This document shows positions 8,940 to 18,354 of a stretch of 64,000 bases of DNA, piece after piece; the first letter of the stretch is position 1, and every line of letters starts with the position of its first letter. Both the position numbers and the translations under genes were made by a program. Below the pieces are notes generated by a model. That model saw only the letters and a list, made by a program, of their open reading frames with translations. It had not been told where the DNA came from and searched no databases. The stretch comes from Parvularcula maris (lineage in GTDB: Bacteria > Pseudomonadota > Alphaproteobacteria > Caulobacterales > Parvularculaceae), in contig NZ_JANIBC010000006.1 of the NCBI RefSeq assembly GCF_024505085.1, positions 1 to 64,000 on the forward strand, read 5' to 3'.

Positions 8940-11579
8940 CTAGAACCTGCCCCCTGCCGAGAAGCGGAAGGAAAGCGGCCGGTCGTAGGGCTCGGCGATC
9001 AGCGCTTCGGAGAGGTCCACCTGGATCGGCCCGAAGGGCGAGTTCCAGTTGACCGAGACACCGGCCGTCACCCTCGGGTCGAAGCCGTTCTGCAAGGGAT
9101 CGTCGAACTCCTCGTCGCCGAAGAAGTCGAGGGTCGGCTCGCCGGTATTGAACAGCGCGTCGTCGCCGCGGCTTGTCCCGCCGATATAGCCGCCGTCCAC
9201 GAAGAGCGACGCCCTGATGCCGTAGCTCGGCGGCAGCGGCAGGGGCAGCAGCGCCTCCGCCGTGCCCACGGCGTAGGCTCTTGCGCCGATGGACTGGCCC
9301 CTCGTGGCAGCACGGCCCGTCGCGCCCGCCTGGAAGAGACGGGGGCCGACACCGGCGACATCGAAGCCGCGGATGATGCGGTTGCCGCCGAGGAAGAAGC
9401 GGTCGTTGATCCGCACACCGTCATTGTCGAAGCTGTCGACATAGCCGCCATTGAACTTCAGCGAACCGATCAGGCGGAAGGGCAGGCGCTTATAGGTGCC
9501 TGCACGGATGGTCGTCCGGTGGAAGTTCACGTCCCCGCCGAGCCCCGCGAAGCTCTGCGAGATGGTGAAATCGTAGCCTGCCGAGGGGACGATCGGGTCG
9601 TTCGTCTTGTCCATGCGGAAGGTGTAGCCGACCTGGGAGGTCACGAACTCGCCGTTTCTGGCGCAGGAGAAGTTCACCTGCTGCCCTTCGAGCGAACAGC
9701 TATCGAAGCGGACGATGCCCGGATTGCTGATGGCGAGGAAGCCGTCACCGTCCGTATCAATCGGAATATCGCCCAGACGGTCGAAGCTGCTGCCTTCGAT
9801 CAGGATATCGTCGATGGTGAAATCGGTGAAGCCGAACACGTTGTTGCCTTCGCCGTCCATCGTCTGCTCCAGGAGGAAGAGGTCCCCGCCTTCCTCGCGC
9901 TGACCCACGGCTCTGCGGGTCGGAAACTCCACATTGTCGTAGCGCAGGCCGTAATTGACCAGCAGCGATGAGAACTCCGAGGACGGAAAGCCTGCGTTGA
10001 CGTTGAAGCCCACCGTGTCGGAGACGAAGCCCGCTTCTTCGAAGTCGGTGGCGTTGTAGAACACCGATGCGCCGGCCCTGAGCTGGCGGCCGAGGAAGCG
10101 CGGCTCGGTGATCGACAGGCGGGCCTGCTTGGTCCGCTGCGCCGCCTGAAGGTCGAGAAGGACGTACTGGCCGCGGCCCAGGAGGTTCCGCTGCTCCACC
10201 GAGACATTGAAGATGAAGTTGTCGTTCGAGCTGGCGCCGCCACCCACCTGGAAGCTGCCCGTGGGCTGCTCGGTGACGTTGACGTTGAGGATGGTGCGGT
10301 CGGGGGCCGAGCCGGGCTCCTCCTCGATCACCACGTCGGAGAAGAAGCCGAGACCCTTCACGCGCCGTTCGGAGCGGTCGATGCCGATGCGGTTGTAGGC
10401 ATCACCCTCGATGACCCGCATCTCGCGCCGGATCACCGGGTCGAGGGTCTGGACGTTGCCGTTGATGTTGATCTCTTCGACATAGACCCTGGGGCCTTCA
10501 TTCACGTCGAAGGTGATGTCGACGGTGTTGTTCTCGGGGTTGCGGTCGAGCCTCGGGTTGATGTCCACGAAGGCGTAGCCCGCCGCGCCCGTGGCGAAGG
10601 TGATCGACTCCTCCGCCTTCTCCACCAGTTCCGAGTTGAAGGTCGTACCCGAACGGATCGGAATCCGTGCACGGAGCAGCCTGCCCGGAAGCTTGGAGAG
10701 GGTCGTGTTCACATCGACGCTGCCGAAGCTGTATTTCGGCCCCTCCTCGACGGTGAAGGTGACGATGAAGTCCTTCCTGTCGGGGGTCAGCTCCGCCACC
10801 GAGGACACCACGGAGAAGTCCGCATACCCGTTCTTGGAGTAGAACTCGGTCAGGAGCTGCTGCTCGTATTCCAGGCGGTCGGGGTCGTAATTGTCGTTAG
10901 ACTCGAAGATGTTCCACCAGCGGGACGGCGCGGTCAGGATGGCGCCGCGCAGCTCGGCATCGGTGAAGGCCGTGTTGCCGACGAAGTTGACCGCCTTGAT
11001 GCCGCTCTTCGGCCCCTCGTCGATGTCGAAGACCACATCCACCCGGTTCTGATCGAGGCGCTTGATCTTCGGCACCACCGTCGCGCCGAACCGGCCCGAA
11101 CGGCGATAGACCTCGATGACGCGCTGAGCGTCGGCCTGGGCCTTGGCGCGGGTATAGACCGAGCGGGGCTCGAGCTGGATCTCCTCCTCGAACTTCTCCG
11201 CCTTCGTCCTTTTGTTGCCCTCGAAGACCACGCGGTTGACGATGGGGTTCTCGAGGACGTTGACCGTCAGCACGCCCCGGCGCGGATCGAACAGCACCTC
11301 GGCATCCTCGAAGAGGCCGGTGGCGAAGAGCGATTTGAGCGCGGCGTCGATCTCCAGCGAGCCCACCTGCATGCCGGGCTCCACGGGCAGGTAGGAACGC
11401 ACGGTGCCCGCCTCGATCCGCTGGTTGCCGGTCACCTCGATGGAGCGGATCAGAAGCCCGCTCTCCTGCTGGACCTGCTGAGCGGCAAACGCCTCGCTCA
11501 GGGGCGCGAACCCCATGGCCATCGCCGTCGATAGAAGGAGTAGCCCCGCGAAGGATCGCCCTGCCGCCTGCCTCACCAT
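8940..11579 (-). CDS. bamA: Outer membrane protein assembly factor BamA
   Basis: An 879-residue Omp85 protein. A signal peptide (about 1-33, ending in AFA-AQ) is followed by five POTRA domains (about 40-440; for example SIEVTGNQRIEAGTV, AVNFVGNTAFTDAEL) and a C-terminal 16-stranded barrel. The barrel has the lid-lock motif as IRGF in NRIIRGFDV, and the last residue is Phe (FSAGGRF), the outer-membrane targeting signal. It inserts beta-barrel proteins into the outer membrane. It is somewhat longer than E. coli BamA (810) because of barrel loop insertions, such as the region with two Cys (FDSCSLEGQQVNFSCA). It lies between rseP and the skp-like gene as in most proteobacteria. Confidence 0.97.
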   Translation of the reverse strand: MVRQAAGRSFAGLLLLSTAMAMGFAPLSEAFAAQQVQQESGLLIRSIEVTGNQRIEAGTVRSYLPVEPGMQVGSLEIDAALKSLFATGLFEDAEVLFDPRRGVLTVNVLENPIVNRVVFEGNKRTKAEKFEEEIQLEPRSVYTRAKAQADAQRVIEVYRRSGRFGATVVPKIKRLDQNRVDVVFDIDEGPKSGIKAVNFVGNTAFTDAELRGAILTAPSRWWNIFESNDNYDPDRLEYEQQLLTEFYSKNGYADFSVVSSVAELTPDRKDFIVTFTVEEGPKYSFGSVDVNTTLSKLPGRLLRARIPIRSGTTFNSELVEKAEESITFATGAAGYAFVDINPRLDRNPENNTVDITFDVNEGPRVYVEEININGNVQTLDPVIRREMRVIEGDAYNRIGIDRSERRVKGLGFFSDVVIEEEPGSAPDRTILNVNVTEQPTGSFQVGGGASSNDNFIFNVSVEQRNLLGRGQYVLLDLQAAQRTKQARLSITEPRFLGRQLRAGASVFYNATDFEEAGFVSDTVGFNVNAGFPSSEFSSLLVNYGLRYDNVEFPTRRAVGQREEGGDLFLLEQTMDGEGNNVFGFTDFTIDDILIEGSSFDRLGDIPIDTDGDGFLAISNPGIVRFDSCSLEGQQVNFSCARNGEFVTSQVGYTFRMDKTNDPIVPSAGYDFTISQSFAGLGGDVNFHRTTIRAGTYKRLPFRLIGSLKFNGGYVDSFDNDGVRINDRFFLGGNRIIRGFDVAGVGPRLFQAGATGRAATRGQSIGARAYAVGTAEALLPLPLPPSYGIRASLFVDGGYIGGTSRGDDALFNTGEPTLDFFGDEEFDDPLQNGFDPRVTAGVSVNWNSPFGPIQVDLSEALIAEPYDRPLSFRFSAGGRF

Positions 11580-11611
11580 AAACTTCTCCCGTACCTACCC
11601 AAAGCGTCCTG

Positions 11612-12844
11612 CTAGCCCGCTAGCCGCGCCACATCGTTAACGACAACAAAGGCGATGAGGCCGAACACAGCCACCATGCCGAACCTGTAGAGAACCCCCT
11701 GCACCGCCTCGTTCATGGGCCGGCCGGCCACCGCCTCGTAGGCATAGAACATCAGGTGCCCGCCATCGAGGACCGGCACCGGCAGAAGATTGAGAAAGCC
11801 GACCGAGATCGAGATCAGGGCGGCGATGGAAAGGAAGGCCGAAAGGCTCGTGAGCAGCCTGTCGGTTACCGTGAGCTCCGGCGCGTCGATGGTGAAGCCT
11901 AGGCTTGCCGCCTGTCCCGCCATCTGACCGATGCGCAACGGACCGCCGATCTCGCGGGGGTCTTCCTTGAGGGTCAGAAGCCTGCCGAAAAAGCGCACGG
12001 TGAGGCTCACCACCCTACCGACCTCGCCGCAGGCTGCCTGCAAGGCTTCCAGCGGACCGAAGCGCACACGGGTGACGAAGCGCGGGTCGGAACCCACCCC
12101 AAGCTGGCCGGCATAAGAGGTATTGCCGAAGCCGTCGGTCACCTCGACCCGGCGCGGGGTGGCACGGATTTCCTGGGAAGCCCCGCCCCGCTCGACCACG
12201 AAGGTCAGCTCCTCGCCGGAACTGAGCCGGATGCGTCCGGTCAGATCGTTGAAGGTCCTGATCCGCTGTCCGTTGAGGGTCAGGATGCGGTCGCCTGGCT
12301 CGAAGCCTGCCTCGGCGGCCGCGCTATCCTCTGCCACCAGACCGACGACAGGCTCGACCTCCGTTCGGCCGAGGCCAATGAAGAGACCGGCGAAGATGAC
12401 GACCGCCAGGACGAAGTTCGCCGCAGGCCCCGCCGCGACCACGAGCGCGCGCTGCCAGACCGGGCGGAAGTGGAAGCAGACCTTCTGCTCCTCCTCGGTC
12501 AGGGAGGCGGCGAGCTGGTCCGAGCGCGAGGGGAACTGCGTCGTCCCCGCCGTTCCCTGTTCAGTCGCGGCGCCCGTGGAGGCTGCGTTGGCATCGCCGA
12601 AGAACTTGACGTAGCCGCCGAGCGGCAGGGCGGAGATGCGCCACACCGTGCCGTGACGGTCCACCCACCTTTTCAGCTCCGGCCCGAAGCCGATGGAGAA
12701 GGCGTCGATCCTGATACCGAGGATGCGGCCCGTCTGAAAATGGCCGAGCTCGTGCACGAAGACGATGACCGGCAGCATGACGAGAAAGGCCAGCACACTG
12801 ACGAGCACCGTCGAAAGGCTTCCTGCGAAGTCTGCCAGCATCAA
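11612..12844 (-). CDS. rseP: Site-2 intramembrane metalloprotease RseP
   Basis: A 410-residue M50 protease. The zinc motif HELGH (31-35) sits in the first membrane helix. A single PDZ domain (about 165-235, GLVAEDSAAAEAGFEPGDRI) follows, and the second zinc ligand region is LPVPVLDGGHL near the C-terminus. It cleaves anti-sigma factors and leftover signal peptides within the membrane. E. coli RseP has two PDZ domains; only one is obvious here, as in several alphaproteobacterial MmpA-type proteases, which in Caulobacter process PodJ. It is six bases from dxr and 32 from bamA. Confidence 0.94.
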   Translation of the reverse strand: MMLADFAGSLSTVLVSVLAFLVMLPVIVFVHELGHFQTGRILGIRIDAFSIGFGPELKRWVDRHGTVWRISALPLGGYVKFFGDANAASTGAATEQGTAGTTQFPSRSDQLAASLTEEEQKVCFHFRPVWQRALVVAAGPAANFVLAVVIFAGLFIGLGRTEVEPVVGLVAEDSAAAEAGFEPGDRILTLNGQRIRTFNDLTGRIRLSSGEELTFVVERGGASQEIRATPRRVEVTDGFGNTSYAGQLGVGSDPRFVTRVRFGPLEALQAACGEVGRVVSLTVRFFGRLLTLKEDPREIGGPLRIGQMAGQAASLGFTIDAPELTVTDRLLTSLSAFLSIAALISISVGFLNLLPVPVLDGGHLMFYAYEAVAGRPMNEAVQGVLYRFGMVAVFGLIAFVVVNDVARLAG

Positions 12845-12850
12845 TCCTGC

Positions 12851-14035
12851 TCAGCCCCTCTGTGCCAGTTCTTCGACCCTCTCCCACGCCCTCTCCCGCG
12901 CGAGTTTATCGGTCGCCAGCACTGCTTCGAGATCAGGCCCATCCTGATTAGGCCTCACGTGATTGAGACAATGTTCGGTTACGCCCGCAATGTCCAGAAA
13001 GGGCAGGTGACCCTTGAGAAAGGCGGCCACCGCCACCTCGTTCGCCGCGTTGAGGATGCAGGTCGAGAGCCCCCCCTCATCGAGGCTCTCGCGGGCGAGG
13101 CGAAGGGCGGGGAAGCGCCGCTCATCGGCAGGGAAGAAATCCATATGCCCAACTTTCACGAGGTCGAGCTGCTCGGCGGGGGTTGCGACCCTGTCGGGCC
13201 AGGCCAGCGCGGAGGCTACCGGAATGGTCATGTCCGGCGTGCCGAGCTGGGCCAGGACCGAGCCGTCCACATAATCCACAAGGCTGTGGATAACCGACTG
13301 CGGATGGACGACGATCTCGATCTTCTCCTTGGGAGTGGGGAAGAGATAGGCCGCCTCGATCCTCTCCAGCCCCTTGTTCATCATGGTGGCGCTGTCGACG
13401 GAGATCTTCGCGCCCATGGACCAGTTGGGGTGCTTGACCGCCTCGGCCGGGGTGATGCCGCGCAGGGTGTCGGGCTCGCGCTCGCGGAAGGGACCGCCGC
13501 TGGCCGTCAGGATCAGACGGCGGATGCGGTGGGGCCGCTCGAAATCGTAGACCTGGAAGATGGCGTTGTGCTCGCTGTCCACGGGGAGCAGCTTGCCGCC
13601 GCCGCGCTCCATGGCGGCGAGCACGGCGTCACCGGCACAGACCAGGCACTCCTTGTTGGCGAAGGCGATGTTCGCGCCCCGCTCGGCGGCAACGAGCAGC
13701 GGCTCGATCCCGGCCGCGCCGACAATGGCCGCCATGACCCAGTCGGCATCCATGGCCGCAGCTTCGAGGACGGCCTCCTTACCGGCGCCGGATTTGATCC
13801 CCGTACCGACGAGCCTGGCCGCAAGCTCCTCGCCCGCGTGAGGGTTGGCGATGGCAGCGAACTTCGCGCCGGAAGCCTTGGCGGCCTCGGCGAGCTCGTC
13901 GACCTTCGAGTTGGCGGTGAGAGCGACCACCTCGATCTCGGCATCGCGCGCCTTATTAGCGGCGTCGATCAGCGCCAGCGTGGTCTGTCCTACGGAACCC
14001 GTCGCGCCGAGGATCGTCGCGCGTCTTTTCAACAT
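12851..14035 (-). CDS. dxr: 1-deoxy-D-xylulose 5-phosphate reductoisomerase
   Basis: A 394-residue DXR that converts DXP to MEP with NADPH, the committed step of the non-mevalonate isoprenoid pathway. Motifs visible are the NADPH-binding GATGSVGQTTL, the substrate loop LTASGGPFRE, the metal site DSEHNAIFQ, and NWSMGAKISVDSATMMNKGLE for the C-terminal active site. It feeds the isoprenoid supply for UppS two genes upstream in the operon. Spacing to rseP is six bases. Confidence 0.97.
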   Translation of the reverse strand: MLKRRATILGATGSVGQTTLALIDAANKARDAEIEVVALTANSKVDELAEAAKASGAKFAAIANPHAGEELAARLVGTGIKSGAGKEAVLEAAAMDADWVMAAIVGAAGIEPLLVAAERGANIAFANKECLVCAGDAVLAAMERGGGKLLPVDSEHNAIFQVYDFERPHRIRRLILTASGGPFREREPDTLRGITPAEAVKHPNWSMGAKISVDSATMMNKGLERIEAAYLFPTPKEKIEIVVHPQSVIHSLVDYVDGSVLAQLGTPDMTIPVASALAWPDRVATPAEQLDLVKVGHMDFFPADERRFPALRLARESLDEGGLSTCILNAANEVAVAAFLKGHLPFLDIAGVTEHCLNHVRPNQDGPDLEAVLATDKLARERAWERVEELAQRG

Positions 14036-14071
14036 CTTGTCTATCCTGCCTCGGCTGCCCAGCCTTTTTTC

Positions 14072-14889
14072 CTAGGAGCTTTGCAGCAAAAGCACGCTCG
14101 CCGCCAGAGCCAATACCGCAAAGAGGAAGCCGTCCAGCCGGTCCAGCACGCCGCCATGGCCGGGAAAGGCGCCTCCTGAGTCCTTCATACCGTAGCGGCG
14201 TTTGAGTGAGCTTTCGGCGAGGTCGCCCAGGACAGCGGCGATGCCGATAGTCCCGCCGTAGAAGCAGAAAAGAAGCGCAGGCCCCCCGAAAAGCAGCGCA
14301 AAGGCGAGCCCCGTCGCGCCTGCGCAGAGAAAGGCGCCCCCCGCCCCGGCCCAGGTCTTCGCCGGTGAGATCCTGGGCGCGAGCTTCGGCCCGCCGATCA
14401 GCCTGCCGAAGAGATAGGCGCCGCTATCCGACGCCCAGACACACAGGAAGAGAAGGATGGTCAGCCTCGCCCCGTCCTCCGCTTCGAGCCTCAGCCAGAG
14501 GGCCGCGATGGCGGGCAGGACGATGTAGGCCGCCCCCGCCGCGGGCCAGCTCTGCGGGTTGGTCTTGGTCCACTCCGAGCCGGTTGCCAGCGCGCCGCCC
14601 AGCGCCGTGGCGAGGATCGCCGCGATCACCTCGCCGCCGGCGGCGAAGTAGCAGGCCGAGGTGGCGGTGGCGGAGAGGAGAAAGAAGCCGCGTTGCAGCT
14701 CCGCCCCGTCGACAATCCTGGTCCACTCGAAAAGGAGGAAGATCGTCATGGCGGCGATCACACCGACATAGAGCCTGCCGCCTAACAACACCGATCCCAG
14801 CGCCAGCGGGATGAGGATGAGGGCGGTCAGGAGCCGGTGGGCCAGGCCGGGCGGCGGTGGGGAGCCGGTGCCTTCCGCCTTCCTCTCGC

Positions 14890-14893
<4 letters not shown>
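14072..14893 (-). CDS. cdsA: Phosphatidate cytidylyltransferase
   Basis: A 273-residue polytopic membrane enzyme making CDP-diacylglycerol from phosphatidate and CTP. Roughly eight hydrophobic helices are seen. The family signature near the C-terminus is spread over [10 protein letters not shown] and [16 protein letters not shown]...[12 protein letters not shown]. It overlaps uppS by four bases (ATGA), so the two lipid genes are coupled. Confidence 0.95.
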
Positions 14894-15657
<764 letters not shown>

Positions 15658-15719
15658 CGCGGCTTCCCCAAACTCGGTGCAGCGATGAGGCTGCGACCCT
15701 CGAAGCACCCGCGTGGGTG

Positions 15720-16271
15720 CTAGACCTGCATGATCTCTTCTTCCTTGGCGGACTGCATCTCTTCGGCCCGCTTGATCTTCTCGTCGGTCAGCTTCTGGAC
15801 CCGGTCGGAGAGGCGCTTCTTGTCGTCCTCGGGGATCGAATCGTCGCCCTTGATCTCGTCCATGCCGTCGCGGCGGACGTTGCGGATCGCGACCTTTGCC
15901 GTCTCCGCATACTTGCCGGACATCTTGGCGAGATCCTTGCGGCGCTCCTCGGTCATGGGCGGCAGCGGCACGCGCACGGTCTGGCCGTCGGTGACCGGGT
16001 TGAGGCCAAGGCCTGAGTCGCGAATGCCCTTCTCGACCGCGCCGACCAAGCCTTTGTCCCAGACATTCACCGCTAGGGTGCGGGCGTCGGAGACCGTCAC
16101 CGTACCCACCTGGTTGATCGGCATGTCCGAGCCGTAGGCGTTGACCGTGACCGGCTCCAAAAGGTTCACCGAGGCGCGGCCCGAGCGCAGACCGCCGAAC
16201 TCGTTCTTCAACGCATCGAGCGCACCGTCCATCCGGCTTTCGAGTTTCTTGAAGTCGGGTCCGTCGCTCAT
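15720..16271 (-). CDS. frr: Ribosome recycling factor
   Basis: A 183-residue RRF that splits post-termination ribosomes with EF-G. Family blocks are seen through the protein: [40 protein letters not shown] and [13 protein letters not shown]. It is the first gene of the minus-strand envelope cluster. In most alphaproteobacteria pyrH lies directly upstream; here pyrH is about 5.6 kb away on the other strand. Confidence 0.97.
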   Translation of the reverse strand: MSDGPDFKKLESRMDGALDALKNEFGGLRSGRASVNLLEPVTVNAYGSDMPINQVGTVTVSDARTLAVNVWDKGLVGAVEKGIRDSGLGLNPVTDGQTVRVPLPPMTEERRKDLAKMSGKYAETAKVAIRNVRRDGMDEIKGDDSIPEDDKKRLSDRVQKLTDEKIKRAEEMQSAKEEEIMQV

Positions 16272-16362
16272 GGTCTGTTCCTGGCTTGGTTTTGCTGTCC
16301 GGGCGGCGGCTTATAACGGCTTGGCAGGCTTTGGAAAGGTGTTGTGTGCGCTGTGATGCGGC

Positions 16363-17079
16363 CTAGCCCAGGAGGCACCCCGAGCATCGCTCGCGGTGGC
16401 CGCAGGATTTACACACTGAGACCTGGCTGGCGAAGGAGGGCTTCTCGCGGCCCCGCTTCATGCGCTGGTAGCGGCGGTGGGCCTCCACCACGACGTCGTC
16501 TGGCGGCAGCTTGATCTTGCGGAAGGCGAGCTCCTCCCCGCCGGTGAAGCGCATATAGGCGTGGGCTGCGAGCGGCGGGCCGTCGGTGCCGCGCAGCATA
16601 TAGGCGTAGGCCGCGAGCTGCATCCGGTCGGAGGCGAAGACATGGGCCTTCCGGCTCTTGGTCTCGACGATGTAGCGTCTGCCGTCCTTGACCCAGACCT
16701 CGTCTGGCCGCCCGCGCACATGGACGGGCTTGGTCCGCACCACACTTTTCTCACTTTGATGGAGGGTTGCGCCGGAGAGTTCTTTGGGCAGCAGCGCATC
16801 GGTATCGCTGGCCCTCGCGCCGCCAAGCAGCACGAACGCAAGAACAGCCAGCGCCAGCAGTCCCAGGATCCAGATCATCGGTCTTGCCTTTCTTCCCTCC
16901 GGCTTCGTCGCGGTCACCTGCCGGTAGAGCCGATCGTGCACGGCCCTTCCCTCTGCCGCCCTCTCCTTCCAGCGCTGGCCCCGCCTCTCGCCATACTTGG
17001 CGTCGAAGAGAACTTGCTGAGAACACCGCTCCAGCGAAGCCAGCGTGGTGACCGAGACCGGTTCGCGATCGCCTTTCAA
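16363..17079 (-). CDS. Cas4-like PD-(D/E)XK nuclease domain protein with internal membrane helix
   Basis: A 238-residue protein with the Cas4/Dna2-type layout: N-terminal Cys19, His48 in [10 protein letters not shown], Asp126 in GRPDEV, the ExK pair Glu139/Lys141 (IVETKS), a QxxxY motif (Gln154/Tyr158), and a C-terminal C-x2-C-x5-C-x2-C cluster (Cys223, 226, 232, 235) that with Cys19 would bind an Fe-S cluster. Unusually, a strong membrane helix (about 68-88) lies between the His motif and the catalytic core. I chose the TTG at 17079 because a GGGAGG Shine-Dalgarno lies six bases upstream; the frame is open to 17232. An ATG at 16878 would instead give a short protein starting with the membrane helix. 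No cas genes or array are nearby. Substrate unknown. Confidence 0.7.
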   Translation of the reverse strand: MKGDREPVSVTTLASLERCSQQVLFDAKYGERRGQRWKERAAEGRAVHDRLYRQVTATKPEGRKARPMIWILGLLALAVLAFVLLGGARASDTDALLPKELSGATLHQSEKSVVRTKPVHVRGRPDEVWVKDGRRYIVETKSRKAHVFASDRMQLAAYAYMLRGTDGPPLAAHAYMRFTGGEELAFRKIKLPPDDVVVEAHRRYQRMKRGREKPSFASQVSVCKSCGHRERCSGCLLG

Positions 17080-17282
17080 CCGGGCCTCCCTCGGACCTAC
17101 CGGACGTCCGGTATGGCGGGTGTTCGCGTTTTGGTCTAGATGTTTTGCCTCACGGCGCGCAGCGCCTCCGGCGGGGCGGACCATACGGTCCGGGCACCCG
17201 GTCGGGCGCCTTCCCGCGGCACCGTCGGGCACGGGAAAGCAGCAGGGCGGCTCGCCCAGCGCTCCGCCTTACGGAAAGAGGC

Positions 17283-17309
17283 TTGCCACCCTTGCCTTTT
17301 CCCTATACT
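17283..17309 (+). promoter_or_regulatory. Candidate rpsB promoter
   Basis: A good -10 box, TATACT (17304-17309), lies about 85 bases before the rpsB start, with TTGCCA (17283-17288) upstream at a short 15-base spacing. The -10 match is convincing; the -35 is not. Confidence 0.4.
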
Positions 17310-17338
17310 CCGCCCGCCTCAACCCACAGGGCGGTGGA

Positions 17339-17388
17339 CCTTCGGTGGCGCTTCGCGTCCCCCCACCGTTCGACGCCAACCGAAGGAG
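17339..17388 (+). promoter_or_regulatory. rpsB leader hairpin that covers the Shine-Dalgarno
   Basis: Bases 17339-17350 (CCTTCGGTGGCG) can pair with 17374-17386 (CGCCAACCGAAGG), a 12-bp stem with one bulged A. The right arm contains AAGG of the rpsB Shine-Dalgarno AAGGAG (17383-17388), eight bases before the GTG start. Ribosomal protein S2 is known to repress its own operon in E. coli; that this stem plays that role here is inference. Confidence 0.5.
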
Positions 17389-17395
17389 TCACATC

Positions 17396-18295
17396 GTGAG
17401 CGTCCCTGAATTCTCCATGCGCCAGCTGCTCGAAGCCGGCGTGCACTTTGGTCACCAGACCCACCGCTGGAACCCCAAGATGCGCCAGTACATCTTTGGC
17501 GATCGGGGCGGTGTGCATATCATCGACCTATCCCAGACCGTGCCCATGCTGCACGCGGCGCTGACCAAGGTGCGCGACGTGGTGGCCGGCGGCGGCCGGG
17601 TGCTCTTCGTCGGCACCAAGCGCCAGGCCCAACAGCCTGTCGCCGAAGCCGCTGAGCGCTGCGCCCAGTACTACATGAACCACCGCTGGCTCGGCGGTAC
17701 GCTGACCAACTGGGAGACGGTCTCCAACTCGATCAAGCGTCTTGGCGACATCGAGCAGACCCTCGAAGGTGAAGGCCGCGCGCTGACCAAGAAAGAGCAG
17801 CTCGGCATGACCAGGGAAGCCGAAAAGCTGAACCTCTCCCTCGGCGGTATCCGCGACATGGGCGGCCTGCCCGACCTCATGTTCGTCATCGACGTCAACA
17901 AGGAGCAGATCGCCATCAAGGAAGCCCGTAAGCTGGGCATCCCCGTGGTCGCCGTGGTCGACACCAACTGCTCGCCCGACGGCGTCGAGTTCGTGATTCC
18001 CGGCAACGACGATGCCAGCCGAGCCATCAGCCTCTACACCAACCTCGTCGCCGACGCGGTGATCGACGGCCTCGGCGCCGCCGCCGTCGCCTCCGGTGAG
18101 GACCTTGGCGAGCTGGCCGATTTCGAAGGCGAGCCCGCCCTCGACGCGGCCCAGGACGTGCCCGGCGAGCAGACCGTCGAGGACGCAGCCGAAGCCCCCG
18201 CCATGCCTTCCGAAGCTGGCCAGGCGGACACCAACGCCCACGACGAGGAAGTCATCGCCAAGGAGATGGACAAGGAAGCCGAGCAAGCTGTCTAA
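17396..18295 (+). CDS. rpsB: 30S ribosomal protein S2
   Basis: A 299-residue S2. The core (1-235) begins with [19 protein letters not shown] and includes [12 protein letters not shown] and the coiled-coil region. The C-terminus carries an extra acidic, Ala/Glu/Asp-rich tail of about 55 residues (240-299), longer than E. coli S2 (241) but common in alphaproteobacteria. Start is GTG at 17396, preceded by AAGGAG; the open frame further upstream is not protein-like. An intrinsic terminator follows directly, so rpsB is a monocistronic unit instead of the usual rpsB-tsf operon. Confidence 0.97.
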   Translation: MSVPEFSMRQLLEAGVHFGHQTHRWNPKMRQYIFGDRGGVHIIDLSQTVPMLHAALTKVRDVVAGGGRVLFVGTKRQAQQPVAEAAERCAQYYMNHRWLGGTLTNWETVSNSIKRLGDIEQTLEGEGRALTKKEQLGMTREAEKLNLSLGGIRDMGGLPDLMFVIDVNKEQIAIKEARKLGIPVVAVVDTNCSPDGVEFVIPGNDDASRAISLYTNLVADAVIDGLGAAAVASGEDLGELADFEGEPALDAAQDVPGEQTVEDAAEAPAMPSEAGQADTNAHDEEVIAKEMDKEAEQAV

Positions 18296-18320
18296 GCCGC
18301 TTCGTTTCGATCATGCCGGG

Positions 18321-18354
18321 GGCCGGAAGCGCTACAAGCCTTCCGGCCTTTTTT
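18321..18354 (+). terminator. Intrinsic terminator of rpsB
   Basis: A perfect 9-bp stem (GGCCGGAAG at 18321-18329 with CTTCCGGCC at 18340-18348), a 10-base loop, and a run of six T. It lies 25 bases after the rpsB stop. The stop codon of the convergent glycosyltransferase gene (18332) falls inside the loop. Confidence 0.85.

Noticed and set aside
12470-14179. A 569-codon plus-strand frame opposite rseP and dxr
   Set aside because: Shadow frame; both genes below it carry full catalytic motifs.
16363-17079. A CRISPR-Cas locus around the Cas4-like gene
   Set aside because: No array of regularly spaced repeats and no cas1, cas2 or effector gene occur anywhere in the window.
17045-17395. N-terminal extension of rpsB to 17045
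   Set aside because: Overlaps the Cas4-like gene antisense; S2 begins at the GTG 17396 with AAGGAG upstream.
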